Below are positions 1 to 6,839 of a stretch of DNA of 64,000 nt, piece after piece. How positions within the stretch are numbered: the first letter of the stretch is position 1; every line of letters starts with the position of its first letter. Origin of the DNA: Streptococcus sp. F0442 (GTDB lineage: Bacteria > Bacillota > Bacilli > Lactobacillales > Streptococcaceae); the NCBI RefSeq assembly GCF_000314795.2, contig NZ_KB373315.1, positions 122,501-186,500 of the forward strand. Direction: 5' to 3'. Below the pieces are notes generated by a model that saw only the letters and a list, made by a program, of their open reading frames with translations, did no database searches and was not told the DNA's origin. The position numbers and the translations under genes are program-made.

Positions 1-1
1 T

Positions 2-91
2 GGAGGATTACCCAAGTCCGGCTGAAGGGAACGGTCTTGAAAACCGTCAGGCGTGTAAAAGCGTGCGTGGGTTCGAATCCCACATCCTCCT
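2..91 (+). tRNA. tRNA-Ser(UGA)
   Basis: Class II tRNA with a long variable arm. The acceptor stem pairs GGAGGAT (2-8) with ATCCTCC (84-90), seven perfect pairs. The anticodon loop CTTGAAA gives anticodon UGA. The T-arm contains GGTTCGAATCC. It is the first of eight tRNA genes on one strand with gaps of only 5-20 bp, so they are very probably cut from one transcript that begins upstream of the window. Confidence 0.95.
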
Positions 92-100
92 TAATATTAA

Positions 101-174
<74 letters not shown>

Positions 175-178
175 TATT

Positions 179-251
179 GGCTCGGTAGCTCAGTTGGTAG
201 AGCAATGGATTGAAGCTCCATGTGTCGGCGGTTCGATTCCGTCTCGCGCCA
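179..251 (+). tRNA. tRNA-Phe(GAA)
   Basis: The anticodon loop TTGAAGC gives GAA. Acceptor strands GGCTCGG (179-185) and TCGCGCC (244-250) pair except for one T-C mismatch (182/247) and one closing G-T wobble (185/244). T-loop is TTCGATT and the discriminator is A251. The mismatch is odd, but the rest of the cloverleaf is intact, so I take it as functional. Confidence 0.9.
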
Positions 252-266
252 TTTCTTATATTACAC

Positions 267-347
267 GGAAGGGTAGCGAAGAGGCTAAACGCGGCGGACT
301 GTAAATCCGCTCCTTCGGGTTCGGGGGTTCGAATCCCTCCCCTTCCA
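267..347 (+). tRNA. tRNA-Tyr(GUA)
   Basis: Class II tRNA with a long variable arm. Acceptor GGAAGGG (267-273) pairs with CCCTTCC (340-346), discriminator A347. Anticodon loop contains GTA. Confidence 0.95.
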
Positions 348-353
348 TCCTCT

Positions 354-424
354 ACGGGCATAGTTTAAAGGTAGAACTAAGGTCTCCAAAACCTTCAGTG
401 TGGGTTCAATTCCTACTGCCCGTG
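354..424 (+). tRNA. tRNA-Trp(CCA)
   Basis: Acceptor ACGGGCA (354-360) pairs perfectly with TGCCCGT (417-423), discriminator G424. Anticodon loop CTCCAAA gives CCA. Confidence 0.95.
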
Positions 425-435
425 TTTAATAGTAT

Positions 436-509
436 GGCGGGTGTGGTGAAGTGGTTAACACACCAGATTGTGGCTCTGGCATGCGTGGGTTCGATCCCCA
501 TCACTCGCC
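436..509 (+). tRNA. tRNA-His(GUG)
   Basis: Anticodon GTG. An extra base pair, G436 (position -1) with C509 (position 73), is encoded in the gene. This is the recognised identity feature of bacterial tRNA-His. The proper acceptor stem is 437-443 with 502-508. Confidence 0.95.
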
Positions 510-522
510 TATTTTATATTAT

Positions 523-594
523 TGGGGTATAGCCAAGCGGTAAGGCAAGGGACTTTGACTCCCTCATGCGTTGGTTCGAATCCAGCTACCCCAG
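523..594 (+). tRNA. tRNA-Gln(UUG)
   Basis: Acceptor TGGGGTA (523-529) pairs with TACCCCA (587-593), discriminator G594. Anticodon loop CTTTGAC gives TTG. Streptococci make Gln-tRNA indirectly through Glu mischarging and GatCAB. Confidence 0.95.
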
Positions 595-603
595 TTACTA
601 TTT

Positions 604-687
604 GCCGGCGTGGCGGAATTGGCAGACGCGCTGGACTCAAAATCCAGTGTCCGCAAGGACGTGCCGGTTCGACCCCGGCCGCCGGTA
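604..687 (+). tRNA. tRNA-Leu(CAA), integration target
   Basis: Class II tRNA. Acceptor GCCGGCG (604-610) pairs with CGCCGGT (680-686), discriminator A687. Anticodon loop CTCAAAA gives CAA. Last gene of the tRNA cluster. From base 634 onward it coincides with the left copy of a 57-bp repeat whose other copy is at 6244-6300, so the mobile element entered here and its end rebuilt the tRNA 3' half. Confidence 0.95.
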
Positions 688-690
688 TAG
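634..690 (+). repeat. attL, 57-bp direct repeat
   Basis: Identical to 6244-6300. It runs from the anticodon stem of tRNA-Leu to three bases past its 3' end. The flanks differ at both ends (633 G versus 6243 A; 691 T versus 6301 A), which fixes the repeat length. Confidence 0.95.
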
Positions 691-694
691 TATT

Positions 695-725
695 AAAGAC
701 AAGGTTTTCGGACCTTGTCTTTTTC
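695..725 (+). terminator. element-borne terminator after tRNA-Leu
   Basis: Perfect 10-bp stem AAAGACAAGG (695-704) / CCTTGTCTTT (713-722) with an 8-base loop, followed by a T-rich run. It lies just inside the element, so it replaces the chromosomal terminator (6306-6328) that the insertion moved away. On the other strand it could also end the integrase transcript. Confidence 0.85.
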
Positions 726-772
726 TTTTATTTGTTGAATTTGTAACGCTGAGTTACTTAAAATTACTAGTT

Positions 773-1906
773 TTATAACAAATCATCTAATTTATCCGCT
801 AATTTTTGTTGCTTGCTTGGATACAAATGAGAGTATGTATCTATTGTTGTAGTTATAGAAGCATGTCCTAATCTTTCTTTTACGACAAGATAATCTTCTC
901 CTTGGTTTATTAGTAGGGAAGCATGTGAATGCCTGAAGTCATGAATTCTTATTTTTTTTAAAGAACTATCTCTTTGTAATATTTTTTTATATTGTTTTTC
1001 GATTGAATCCTTAGTTATCGTAATCGGGCTATTTTGAAATATCTGTAGATCATCTAGGTTGGTTGTAAATTCTTTTAATCTTTCATGCTGTGTTTGCCTC
1101 CATTCTTCTAGTGTCTCCACTAGTTTGGTGTTCATGATGATTCTTCGGGTTCCAGCTTTTGTCTTTGTACTACTAATGTGTTCTTCACCTTTTTTAACGT
1201 ATATTGATTTACTTACATGGATTGTATTTGTAGAAAACTCTATGTCCTTCCACGTTAGAGCAAGAGCTTCTCCGAGTCTTAGACCAGTAAAAAATAGAAC
1301 TGTGAATAGTAATTTTATATTGTATTCATCGTTGCTAAATAGTGTTAAGAAATGCTTAAATTCTTTTACTGTCCAGAAATTTAATTTTACTTTTTCTATG
1401 GGTAATTTTTTCAGTAATCCTACGGGATGTTCCTTGTAAAATCCCTTTCTTAATCCAACATCCAGAATTTTCTTTAGTAAAATTATAATTTTATTAATAG
1501 TGTTTGGACTTAGCTTCTTTTCTGAGTTTTGAGTATTTTTATCTCTTAGATGTTCTCTGAATTGATAGATATCTTCATAAGTTAATTTAGCTACATCATC
1601 AACTTTTTCAAAATAGTTTTTTATATGCCTGTTATAGTTGTTTTCTTGTGTATCTATATAGCTTTGTTTTCTGTTGTTTATTCTATCCTCTTCTTTTAAG
1701 AGATCATAAAGGATATCAATTGATATTTTTGAGTTGAAACTTTTTTCTTTAAGTTCGACACTTCGTAAGTATTGTTCGGCCTCCAATGCTTCTTTTTTAG
1801 TTTTGAATCCTTTTCTTACAATTCTACGTTGTTTTAGAGATATTGGATTTATACCATTGGAAACATCAACAATCCAAGTTCCGTCTCTACTTTTACGTAA
1901 AGCCAT
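773..1906 (-). CDS. int: tyrosine site-specific integrase
   Basis: 377 aa, the usual length for Tn916-type integrases. It catalyses recombination between attP on the excised circle and attB in tRNA-Leu. Domains in order: a basic arm-site DNA-binding domain at about residues 1-50, a SAM-like core-binding domain at about 60-160, and a catalytic domain at about 175-377. All catalytic residues are seen: R210 (TGLRLGE), a basic beta-hairpin around K248/K250, H322 and R325 (HDFRHSH), H348 (LGHAS), and nucleophile Y358 (DTYSHLY). It is the last gene on the minus strand beside attL, the standard place. The DUF3173 gene lies 3 bp upstream. It appears complete. Confidence 0.95.
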   Translation of the reverse strand: MALRKSRDGTWIVDVSNGINPISLKQRRIVRKGFKTKKEALEAEQYLRSVELKEKSFNSKISIDILYDLLKEEDRINNRKQSYIDTQENNYNRHIKNYFEKVDDVAKLTYEDIYQFREHLRDKNTQNSEKKLSPNTINKIIILLKKILDVGLRKGFYKEHPVGLLKKLPIEKVKLNFWTVKEFKHFLTLFSNDEYNIKLLFTVLFFTGLRLGEALALTWKDIEFSTNTIHVSKSIYVKKGEEHISSTKTKAGTRRIIMNTKLVETLEEWRQTQHERLKEFTTNLDDLQIFQNSPITITKDSIEKQYKKILQRDSSLKKIRIHDFRHSHASLLINQGEDYLVVKERLGHASITTTIDTYSHLYPSKQQKLADKLDDLL

Positions 1907-1909
1907 AAG

Positions 1910-2104
1910 CTACGCTTCTTTCTGGAGTTCAATTCCTAATAGTTCTTCTGCGACACTGGCTGGAATTGTACCAATCCTTTTGTTATCGTAGATGTTAAAA
2001 CCACGATTCACTAATAGTAATTTGCCGGTATGGATAATCTTTCTTGCAGTTCCTGGAGCAAATCCAAGTTCGATAAGGTCATCTTTTGTTACAGTTTTAA
2101 TCAT
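1910..2104 (-). CDS. DUF3173 protein, probable excision/integration accessory factor
   Basis: 64 aa. The opening TVTKDDLIELGFAPGTA and the basic RKIIHTGK are typical of the DUF3173 family, which sits directly upstream of tyrosine integrases in streptococcal elements. A small helix-turn-helix with basic residues suggests a DNA-binding factor that directs the integrase, like an excisionase. That role is inferred from position. A good ribosome-binding site (AAAAGGAGA) precedes the ATG, and the gene is 3 bp from int, so the two are co-translated. Confidence 0.8.
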   Translation of the reverse strand: MIKTVTKDDLIELGFAPGTARKIIHTGKLLLVNRGFNIYDNKRIGTIPASVAEELLGIELQKEA

Positions 2105-2163
2105 GTGATCTCCTTTTCTAATTAGATTAAGTAAGGGGAGGATTAACTCCCCTTGTCTGATAT

Positions 2164-2550
2164 TTATTTTTGTTTTACATCTACTAAATGGATAGCATCT
2201 GCCTTGTAATACATTGTCGAACTAATCATAGTAGCTTGTAAATTGTCAAATGTAACTGGTACTTCATCCATTGCTTGGATATAGTCATTATCAACCAAGG
2301 CATCTGGATTGTCTACTGAGACTTGGGTTGATTTCTTTTTGAATTGTCCATCCTTAATTGTTACATTGTATTTCCAACCAATGATTCTATCGGTATTAAA
2401 ACGTCTTTCGCTACCATCTCGGTTTTTGATAATTTCTCCGTTTGCATCTGCTCGGACTTCCGTTTCAAATTTTGGAATAACTTCATCCAATTCAAATTTT
2501 GTTCCAATGTTATTAAAATTCCAGTCATTTTGTGAAAGCATTTTTGCCAT
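2164..2550 (-). CDS. element protein of unknown function
   Basis: 128 aa, soluble, acidic, with no signal peptide or membrane segment. I do not recognise the family with certainty. The end of the protein (VPVTFDNLQAT, then MYYKADAIHLV) resembles in order and spacing the DUF961 proteins found near the relaxase in Tn916-type elements. It lies 2 bp downstream of the relaxase gene in the same operon and has a good ribosome-binding site (AAAGGAGAA), so a role in DNA processing or transfer is plausible but unproven. Confidence 0.6.
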   Translation of the reverse strand: MAKMLSQNDWNFNNIGTKFELDEVIPKFETEVRADANGEIIKNRDGSERRFNTDRIIGWKYNVTIKDGQFKKKSTQVSVDNPDALVDNDYIQAMDEVPVTFDNLQATMISSTMYYKADAIHLVDVKQK

Positions 2551-2552
2551 AA

Positions 2553-3749
2553 TTAATTTCTCCTTTTGATATTTTCTTTGATTGTGGGGATCAAATCCTC
2601 TCTTTTAAAGAGAATTGCCCTTTCTATTAATCCACTTGCTAAATCTGGTGGATATTCCATATTGTTGAGTGCGAGATAGTTAGATTTCTCATACTCATGC
2701 AGTAAGTTATTGTCGTATAGAAATTTATACGCTTTTAGAATAGCTCCAGAACCTTTATAGGTAAACCATTCTAATTTTTGTTCTAGTTCTGTTTTTGGTT
2801 TTGAAATAATGATAGAGACAGGTTTTGAGTGACCTAAAAACTTTTCCCAAGATCTCAAGGGTTTTGAGAAGTGACTATCACTATAGAACCTCACTTTTTC
2901 TTTGAGATATCCCTTGGTAAAGTTGAGAAGATCTATTTCTGAATGCAACCATTCTTGAATGAAGTAGTGAGCTTTTTCTTTCCTAAGTTCTAACTCAGTT
3001 CTTATCCAATTTTCTATATACCGCTTGCTGATACCGAGCTTCTCAGCTCGTTCTAAGCGTTTATCGTAAATTCTAAGTCTTTCATCATCATTGGGTTTTC
3101 TCAAATATAAGGTCTGGCCGATTGTTTCATCTCCGTAGGTATTGTAGTAGGTACTTTTTCCATATATAAAGCGTTTCTTCTGACAAATCTTTAGAAGCTG
3201 ATTAGGAGTGAAATAGGGTGTTTCATTAAAATCATCTATTGCAATATCAATTCGTCTTACTGAAAATTGATTGTAATTGTAGTAGAGGTTGTTCAGAAAC
3301 TGTCTTTCGGACAGACTATTTGGATCTAATACCATATCTCTATAGAACTCGAGTGCCTGTCCTGACATGACAAGCATGTAGGACGACTCTTTCGCTCCAT
3401 AGTAGATACGGATATTTCCATAATGAAGCTGGCTATCATAGTTATAGTATTTAAGGCTCCCTATATTCTCAATAAATAGGTCATAGTCAAGAAATAGAAT
3501 GTCTTCGATTATTTCTCTTGGCGAAAATTCAGTCTTGTCAAACTGAATTTGAATCCAGTCAAATACAGAACGTAAATGTTCATTTTTTGCCATAGATTTT
3601 GATTCAACTTTTTGCCTAATTTTGCCACCCTTAAAATCTGCGAAACCCTTGGCAATACTGAATTCTTTCGATGGTACACCTAACTTGCAGAGGGTGGTGT
3701 TACTACACACCCTATCGGTCAAAAATGGTCCGTCCGCATCTACGCTCAT
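2553..3749 (-). CDS. Rep_trans/MobT-like relaxase (replication initiation factor family)
   Basis: 398 aa as the longest frame. Matches the replication initiation factor family that includes rolling-circle Rep proteins and the MobT/NicK relaxases of Tn916 and ICEBs1: SVFDWIQIQF near the start, then RRIDIAIDDF (metal-binding acidic residues) and YDKRLERAEK. It should nick one strand at the origin and stay covalently attached for transfer and plasmid-like replication. The start is doubtful. The first ~52 residues overlap hairpin-forming DNA that may be the nick site. No good Shine-Dalgarno sequence precedes the ATG at 3749, so the real start may be Met53 at 3593 (MAKNEHLRS). Confidence 0.85.
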   Translation of the reverse strand: MSVDADGPFLTDRVCSNTTLCKLGVPSKEFSIAKGFADFKGGKIRQKVESKSMAKNEHLRSVFDWIQIQFDKTEFSPREIIEDILFLDYDLFIENIGSLKYYNYDSQLHYGNIRIYYGAKESSYMLVMSGQALEFYRDMVLDPNSLSERQFLNNLYYNYNQFSVRRIDIAIDDFNETPYFTPNQLLKICQKKRFIYGKSTYYNTYGDETIGQTLYLRKPNDDERLRIYDKRLERAEKLGISKRYIENWIRTELELRKEKAHYFIQEWLHSEIDLLNFTKGYLKEKVRFYSDSHFSKPLRSWEKFLGHSKPVSIIISKPKTELEQKLEWFTYKGSGAILKAYKFLYDNNLLHEYEKSNYLALNNMEYPPDLASGLIERAILFKREDLIPTIKENIKRRN

Positions 3750-3800
3750 TTTCGGCTTTCTGCCTCATGGCTCAGCCGAAAACTCGCTATTAGCCGAACC
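3680..3800. other. candidate oriT / double-strand origin
   Basis: Just upstream of, or overlapping, the relaxase start. It contains a 23-base hairpin with loop TACT in the stretch AGGGTGGTGT...ACACACCCT (about 3691-3713). It also has a perfect 9-bp inverted repeat TTTTCGGCT (3749-3757) / AGCCGAAAA (3774-3782), and a further copy AGCCGAA at 3792-3798. Rep_trans-type relaxases act on hairpin origins next to their own gene. The assignment is by structure and position only. Confidence 0.5.
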
Positions 3801-4263
3801 TATTTTTTGACCTCTTGTTAACAAACCCTAGTAAGCCGGTTTGCATCGACTCTTCAATATCTTGGATTTTCTTTTTTAGGTTGGAATTCTCAATTTTTAT
3901 CAGTCGCATTTCTCGCTTAAATTCCTTTTTTAAGGCGCTCAGTTCATCGTAGAGCTCATCTATTACTTGGTTTAGGGATTCATGTTCATTGTCTGCTAGA
4001 CTCCCAAATACGGCTTGTATAGCCTCTTTTAGACCTATTTCAAGTTTTAGTTTAGCTAACTTTTGAAATTGTCTAAGGTCTTCGTCTGTAAAATCATAGG
4101 CAACTGTATAACTTAATTGATGAGTTCTGGGATTTCTACTGATAGGAACTTTAATTTTCTTAAATTCCTTGCCACTTATCTCTTTAATCAGTTGAATCCA
4201 ATTTTTAAGAGTAGAGGTAGAGTTTAGGCCAGAAATTTGATTGACTAACTCTTTATTGGTCAT
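3790..4263 (-). CDS. helix-turn-helix plus coiled-coil element protein
   Basis: 157 aa. The N-terminal ~75 residues (MTNKELVNQISGLNSTSTLKN...) look like a MerR-like or plasmid-partition winged helix. Residues ~110-145 form a charged coiled coil (ELYDELSALKKEFKREM, then IENSNLKKKIQDIE). No enzyme motif is seen. It is the first gene of the minus-strand transfer/integration operon, with a good ribosome-binding site (GGAGG). Proteins of this build often serve as replication or segregation accessory or regulator. I cannot name the family. Confidence 0.6.
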   Translation of the reverse strand: MTNKELVNQISGLNSTSTLKNWIQLIKEISGKEFKKIKVPISRNPRTHQLSYTVAYDFTDEDLRQFQKLAKLKLEIGLKEAIQAVFGSLADNEHESLNQVIDELYDELSALKKEFKREMRLIKIENSNLKKKIQDIEESMQTGLLGFVNKRSKNRFG

Positions 4264-4582
4264 CTTTTTGTGAAACCTCCGAAATTTTCTTGTGCAACTG
4301 AAGAGTTTTCTGTGGTATAATTGTTACATAATATGTTTTGATCTTGGAACGAACGGCACATTTGTTTCAAGATTTTTTATTTTGTCGAATCCTACCTCCT
4401 TTATTAAAATTTTTTAAATCGACTACTAGTTACATACGCTTTTACCTCCTTTTATGCTATAATATTCTCAATGGAATATTCAATCTCAAAATAAATATTC
4501 CTTATGGAATAATTCTATTTTATACCGTTTAGAATATTTTGTCAAGCTAAAATATACGAATAAGAATATCTATAGGAGAATT
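4264..4582. promoter_or_regulatory. divergent control region of the element
   Basis: A 319-bp AT-rich gap between the minus-strand operon and the XRE gene. It holds an extended -10 box TGCTATAAT (TATAAT 4458-4463) facing the XRE gene, then several related palindromic motifs: GGAATATTC near 4474, TATTCCTTATGGAATA near 4496-4511 (6-bp perfect arms), and further AGAATATT/GAATATC copies before the start at 4583. These are likely operators for the XRE repressor. No convincing gene lies here. Confidence 0.6.
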
Positions 4583-5029
4583 ATGTATACAGAGGATTAT
4601 AAATTTTCAGAGAGGTTAAAAACTCTCAGAAAATCAAAAAAGTTAACTCAAGTACAAATATCGGAATTAATTGGAGTTCAACAAGGGACATATTCTCGGT
4701 GGGAGAATGGAACGTTAGAACCAGGATTAGAATTCGTTGTGAAATTAGCAAATATCTTTGGGACTACTACAGATTATTTGCTGGGACAAAAACCTTATTC
4801 AATTATCAGTAGTTTACCTCTAGAACAATTAGATCTTACCAATATTGCAAACTTTTCAAAGGATGAGTTTGATATTTTGAAACATTCAATAGCAGTTTCG
4901 GTGGCAAGAAATAAAATAAAGGCAACAGAACTAAAAGATAGAGTTATAGAAAAAAATCAGTTGTCAGAAAAAGATGCAGAACTTTTGAATAAGATTTTTG
5001 AAGAAGTTAAAACTTATTGGGAAAATTAG
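4583..5029 (+). CDS. XRE-family transcriptional repressor
   Basis: 148 aa. N-terminal Cro/CI helix-turn-helix at about residues 9-66 (RLKTLRKSKKLTQVQ, GVQQGTYSRWENG, then TTDYLLGQ). The ~80-residue C-terminal part is helical and charged, probably for dimerisation or sensing. It is transcribed divergently from the integration/transfer operon across a palindrome-rich gap, the classic layout for a lysogeny-like repressor keeping an element silent. The ribosome-binding site TAGGAGA lies close upstream. Confidence 0.85.
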   Translation: MYTEDYKFSERLKTLRKSKKLTQVQISELIGVQQGTYSRWENGTLEPGLEFVVKLANIFGTTTDYLLGQKPYSIISSLPLEQLDLTNIANFSKDEFDILKHSIAVSVARNKIKATELKDRVIEKNQLSEKDAELLNKIFEEVKTYWEN

Positions 5030-5192
5030 GAGGACGCTAGTCTTCAAAATTCCCTCCCAAAATGTGTCCAAAATATTGACAGAATTCTAGCTTTTCATTA
5101 TAGTTCTTATGGAACTTTTTTTCTACAACAAAATAGGCTCCATAATATCCATAGGGGATTTACCCACTACAAATAGTATAGAGCCGGTTTTA

Positions 5193-5519
5193 TTAATGTC
5201 CTGCATTTCCTAATAAGTTAACCATGACAACACCAATGATAATCAAAATTAAACCGATAATGCTATAAACATTTAGTGTTTCTTTGAAAATCATTACTGC
5301 GATAGAGGCTGTCAAAACTAAACCGACAGCTGACCATGTTGCATAAGCTATTCCTAAAGGAATTTTTTGCATTGCTAGTGAGAGGAAATAGAAACAAACG
5401 CCATAGCTAAGTAGGGCAGAAACGGTTGGAATAGGCTTTGTAAAACCGTCTGATAATTTCAAAAGGTTAGTTCCCAATATCTCTCCTACAATGGCGATAA
5501 AAAGATAAAAGTATGACAT
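5193..5519 (-). CDS. small multidrug resistance (SMR) efflux protein
   Basis: 108 aa, four transmembrane helices, the standard SMR length. E13 in the first helix (AIVGEILGT) is the proton/substrate-coupling glutamate of EmrE-like pumps. Conserved helix 3 (IPLGIAYATWSAVG) and helix 4 (IIGLILIIIGVVMVNL) are present. It works as a dimer exchanging protons for quaternary ammonium or other cationic compounds, or guanidinium in the Gdx branch. A solitary gene suggests a homodimer. It is cargo of the mobile element and could give biocide tolerance. Substrate not determined. Confidence 0.88.
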   Translation of the reverse strand: MSYFYLFIAIVGEILGTNLLKLSDGFTKPIPTVSALLSYGVCFYFLSLAMQKIPLGIAYATWSAVGLVLTASIAVMIFKETLNVYSIIGLILIIIGVVMVNLLGNAGH

Positions 5520-5600
5520 GTCTTTAACCTCCTATATGTCATGTTTTTGCTCTAAGAGCTATTATAGCTATCCGTTTTTTATAAATCTTGGCACAAGTCA
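5514..5600 (-). promoter_or_regulatory. SMR gene leader with start-region hairpin and palindromic promoter
   Basis: On the plus strand ATGACAT (5514-5520) and ATGTCAT (about 5537-5543) are complementary. The loop between them holds the Shine-Dalgarno sequence (AGGAGG on the mRNA) and one arm covers the start codon, so the mRNA could hide its ribosome-binding site. Upstream is a -10-like TATAAT inside the perfect palindrome AGCTATAATAGCT, a possible repressor operator. Confidence 0.45.
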
Positions 5601-5784
5601 TGAGAATTTGTAGTAAAACTGTGGCAGACACTTTTTCAGAACCAATAGCTGATAAGTTTAGTATATCATAAGATAAATTTTAAAAAAAGTCTTGATTTAT
5701 TTCAATGTCTTGCGTGGTCTCGATTTTACTGGTAAAATTACTTTTAAGAACTTTAAAAAAGAGGTTTCTATATTTGACAAAACA

Positions 5785-6090
5785 ATGACTTGTTGTCCCG
5801 AATGTGGGCATCCTTTGGAGAAAAAATTTTTAAAAGATGAGGGAGATATTCCTTATTGTTCACAATGTGCGAGTTTTCGTTTTCCAGTCTTTAATACAGC
5901 AATTAGTGCGATTTTATTTAATGAAAAACATGATAAGATTCTCTTGATTAAGCAATATGACATGGCTGAGCATATTTTGCTAGCTGGTTATGTGTCTAAT
6001 GATATTCACAACCAATTTCTACAATCATTAAAGGCAATTAATTTAGCCTCTCTTATTACGGATATGGGTAATAAAATTGCACAAAACTAG
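5785..6090 (+). pseudogene. truncated NUDIX hydrolase
   Basis: The frame is open from 5692, but recognisable sequence begins at ATG 5785. A zinc ribbon (CCPECGHPLEKKF, CSQCASFRFP) is followed by the first part of a NUDIX domain (FNTAISAILF, KILLIKQYDMAEHILLAGYV). The catalytic NUDIX box (GX5EX7REUXEEXGU) is missing. After LLAGYVS the frame runs into ~30 unrelated residues and stops, as if a deletion fused two genes. It cannot be an active pyrophosphatase. It is at the right end of the element. Confidence 0.7.
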
Positions 6091-6243
6091 TCCAAAACTC
6101 TTTTTAATAAGGAGTATACTTTCTAGCATTTTATAGTTACTAAAAAGTATCTAAACTTTGGAAGTGATACTAAGTTTTAAAAAATATTATGGAAAAAAAG
6201 CTTATAAAATCAATATTTCTGAGATTTAAAACTAATAATATTA

Positions 6244-6300
6244 GACTCAAAATCCAGTGTCCGCAAGGACGTGCCGGTTCGACCCCGGCCGCCGGTATAG
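6244..6300 (+). repeat. attR, 57-bp direct repeat
   Basis: Exact copy of 634-690, the 3' two-thirds of tRNA-Leu. It lacks the 5' half, so it is not a tRNA gene. The 150 bp before it (6091-6243) are AT-rich with no gene seen. Confidence 0.95.
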
Positions 6301-6305
6301 ATTAT

Positions 6306-6328
6306 AAAGGAGTTTTACTCCTTTTTTT
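6306..6328 (+). terminator. original chromosomal terminator of the tRNA operon
   Basis: Stem AAAGGAG (6306-6312) / CTCCTTT (6318-6324) with loop TTTTA and then a T run. It immediately follows attR. In an element-free chromosome it would follow tRNA-Leu directly. Confidence 0.8.
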
Positions 6329-6352
6329 GTTTTATTTTTTTCTTTTTTGTGA

Positions 6353-6369
6353 TATAATTAACCGGTAAA
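6353..6369 (+). promoter_or_regulatory. adc promoter -10 box and AdcR operator
   Basis: TATAAT (6353-6358) overlaps TTAACCGGTAAA (6358-6369), which matches the zinc-responsive AdcR box TTAACYRGTTAA at all but one position. Repressor bound there would block RNA polymerase, giving autoregulation of the zinc operon. Confidence 0.75.
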
Positions 6370-6400
6370 GTTTCTTTTGGTGAATTAGAAGGAGTTAATT

Positions 6401-6838
6401 TTGTCTGAAGTTGCAAATAAAATCGATCGATTTTTAAATTCTATTTTATTGTTATCTGAAAATCAGCATGAGATTTTAGTTGGTTCTTGTACAAGTGGTG
6501 TTTCATTAACCAACACTCAGGAACATATTTTGATGCTGGTTGCTGATGAAGCTCTAACAAATTCTGTCTTAGCTAAGAAATTGAATGTTAGTCAGGCGGC
6601 TATCACGAAGGCTGTGAAGCCATTATTAAGTCAAGGGATGCTAGAGACTTATCGAGATGAGAATGATGCTCGGGTTCTTTATTATCGCTTAACTGAGATT
6701 GGTAAGCCGATTGCATTAGAGCATCAGCACCACCATCAGCATACCCTTCACACTTATGAGGATGTTTTGTCGAAGTTTACTAAGAATGAGCAGGGGGTCA
6801 TTTCGCGGTTTTTAGATTTATTGGAAGAGGAGTTATAG
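6401..6838 (+). CDS. adcR: zinc-responsive MarR-type repressor AdcR
   Basis: 145 aa winged-helix MarR-family regulator. The zinc ligands known from pneumococcal AdcR are at the same numbers: C30, E41, H42, E107, H108 and H112, followed by a histidine-rich EHQHHHQH run. When zinc is ample it binds TTAAC boxes and shuts off zinc uptake genes. Start is TTG with a strong AGAAGGAG site. It is first in a four-gene operon whose promoter carries an AdcR box. An ATG-only caller would miss this start. Confidence 0.95.
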   Translation: MSEVANKIDRFLNSILLLSENQHEILVGSCTSGVSLTNTQEHILMLVADEALTNSVLAKKLNVSQAAITKAVKPLLSQGMLETYRDENDARVLYYRLTEIGKPIALEHQHHHQHTLHTYEDVLSKFTKNEQGVISRFLDLLEEEL

Positions 6839-6839
6839 T

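Larger units (their letters stand above)
634..6300. mobile_element. integrative mobilizable element in tRNA-Leu
   Basis: Bounded by identical 57-bp direct repeats at 634-690 and 6244-6300, giving a unit of 5,610 bp. It is clearly more AT-rich than the chromosome around it. Minus-strand module: integrase, DUF3173 protein, unknown protein, Rep_trans/MobT-like relaxase and a coiled-coil protein. Plus-strand XRE repressor. Cargo: an SMR efflux gene and a broken NUDIX gene. There is no coupling protein, VirB4 ATPase or other mating-pair gene. It should therefore be mobilised by a helper conjugative element rather than transfer itself; that last point is inference. Confidence 0.92.

Noticed and set aside
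468..778. Open frames across the tRNA genes
   Set aside because: They lie on tRNA-His, Gln and Leu sequence and have no ribosome-binding sites.
4338..4532. 64-codon hydrophobic frame in the element control region
   Set aside because: Runs through the -10 box and palindromes and lacks a ribosome-binding site.
6244..6300. Second tRNA-Leu gene
   Set aside because: Only the 3' 57 bases are present; it is the right attachment repeat.
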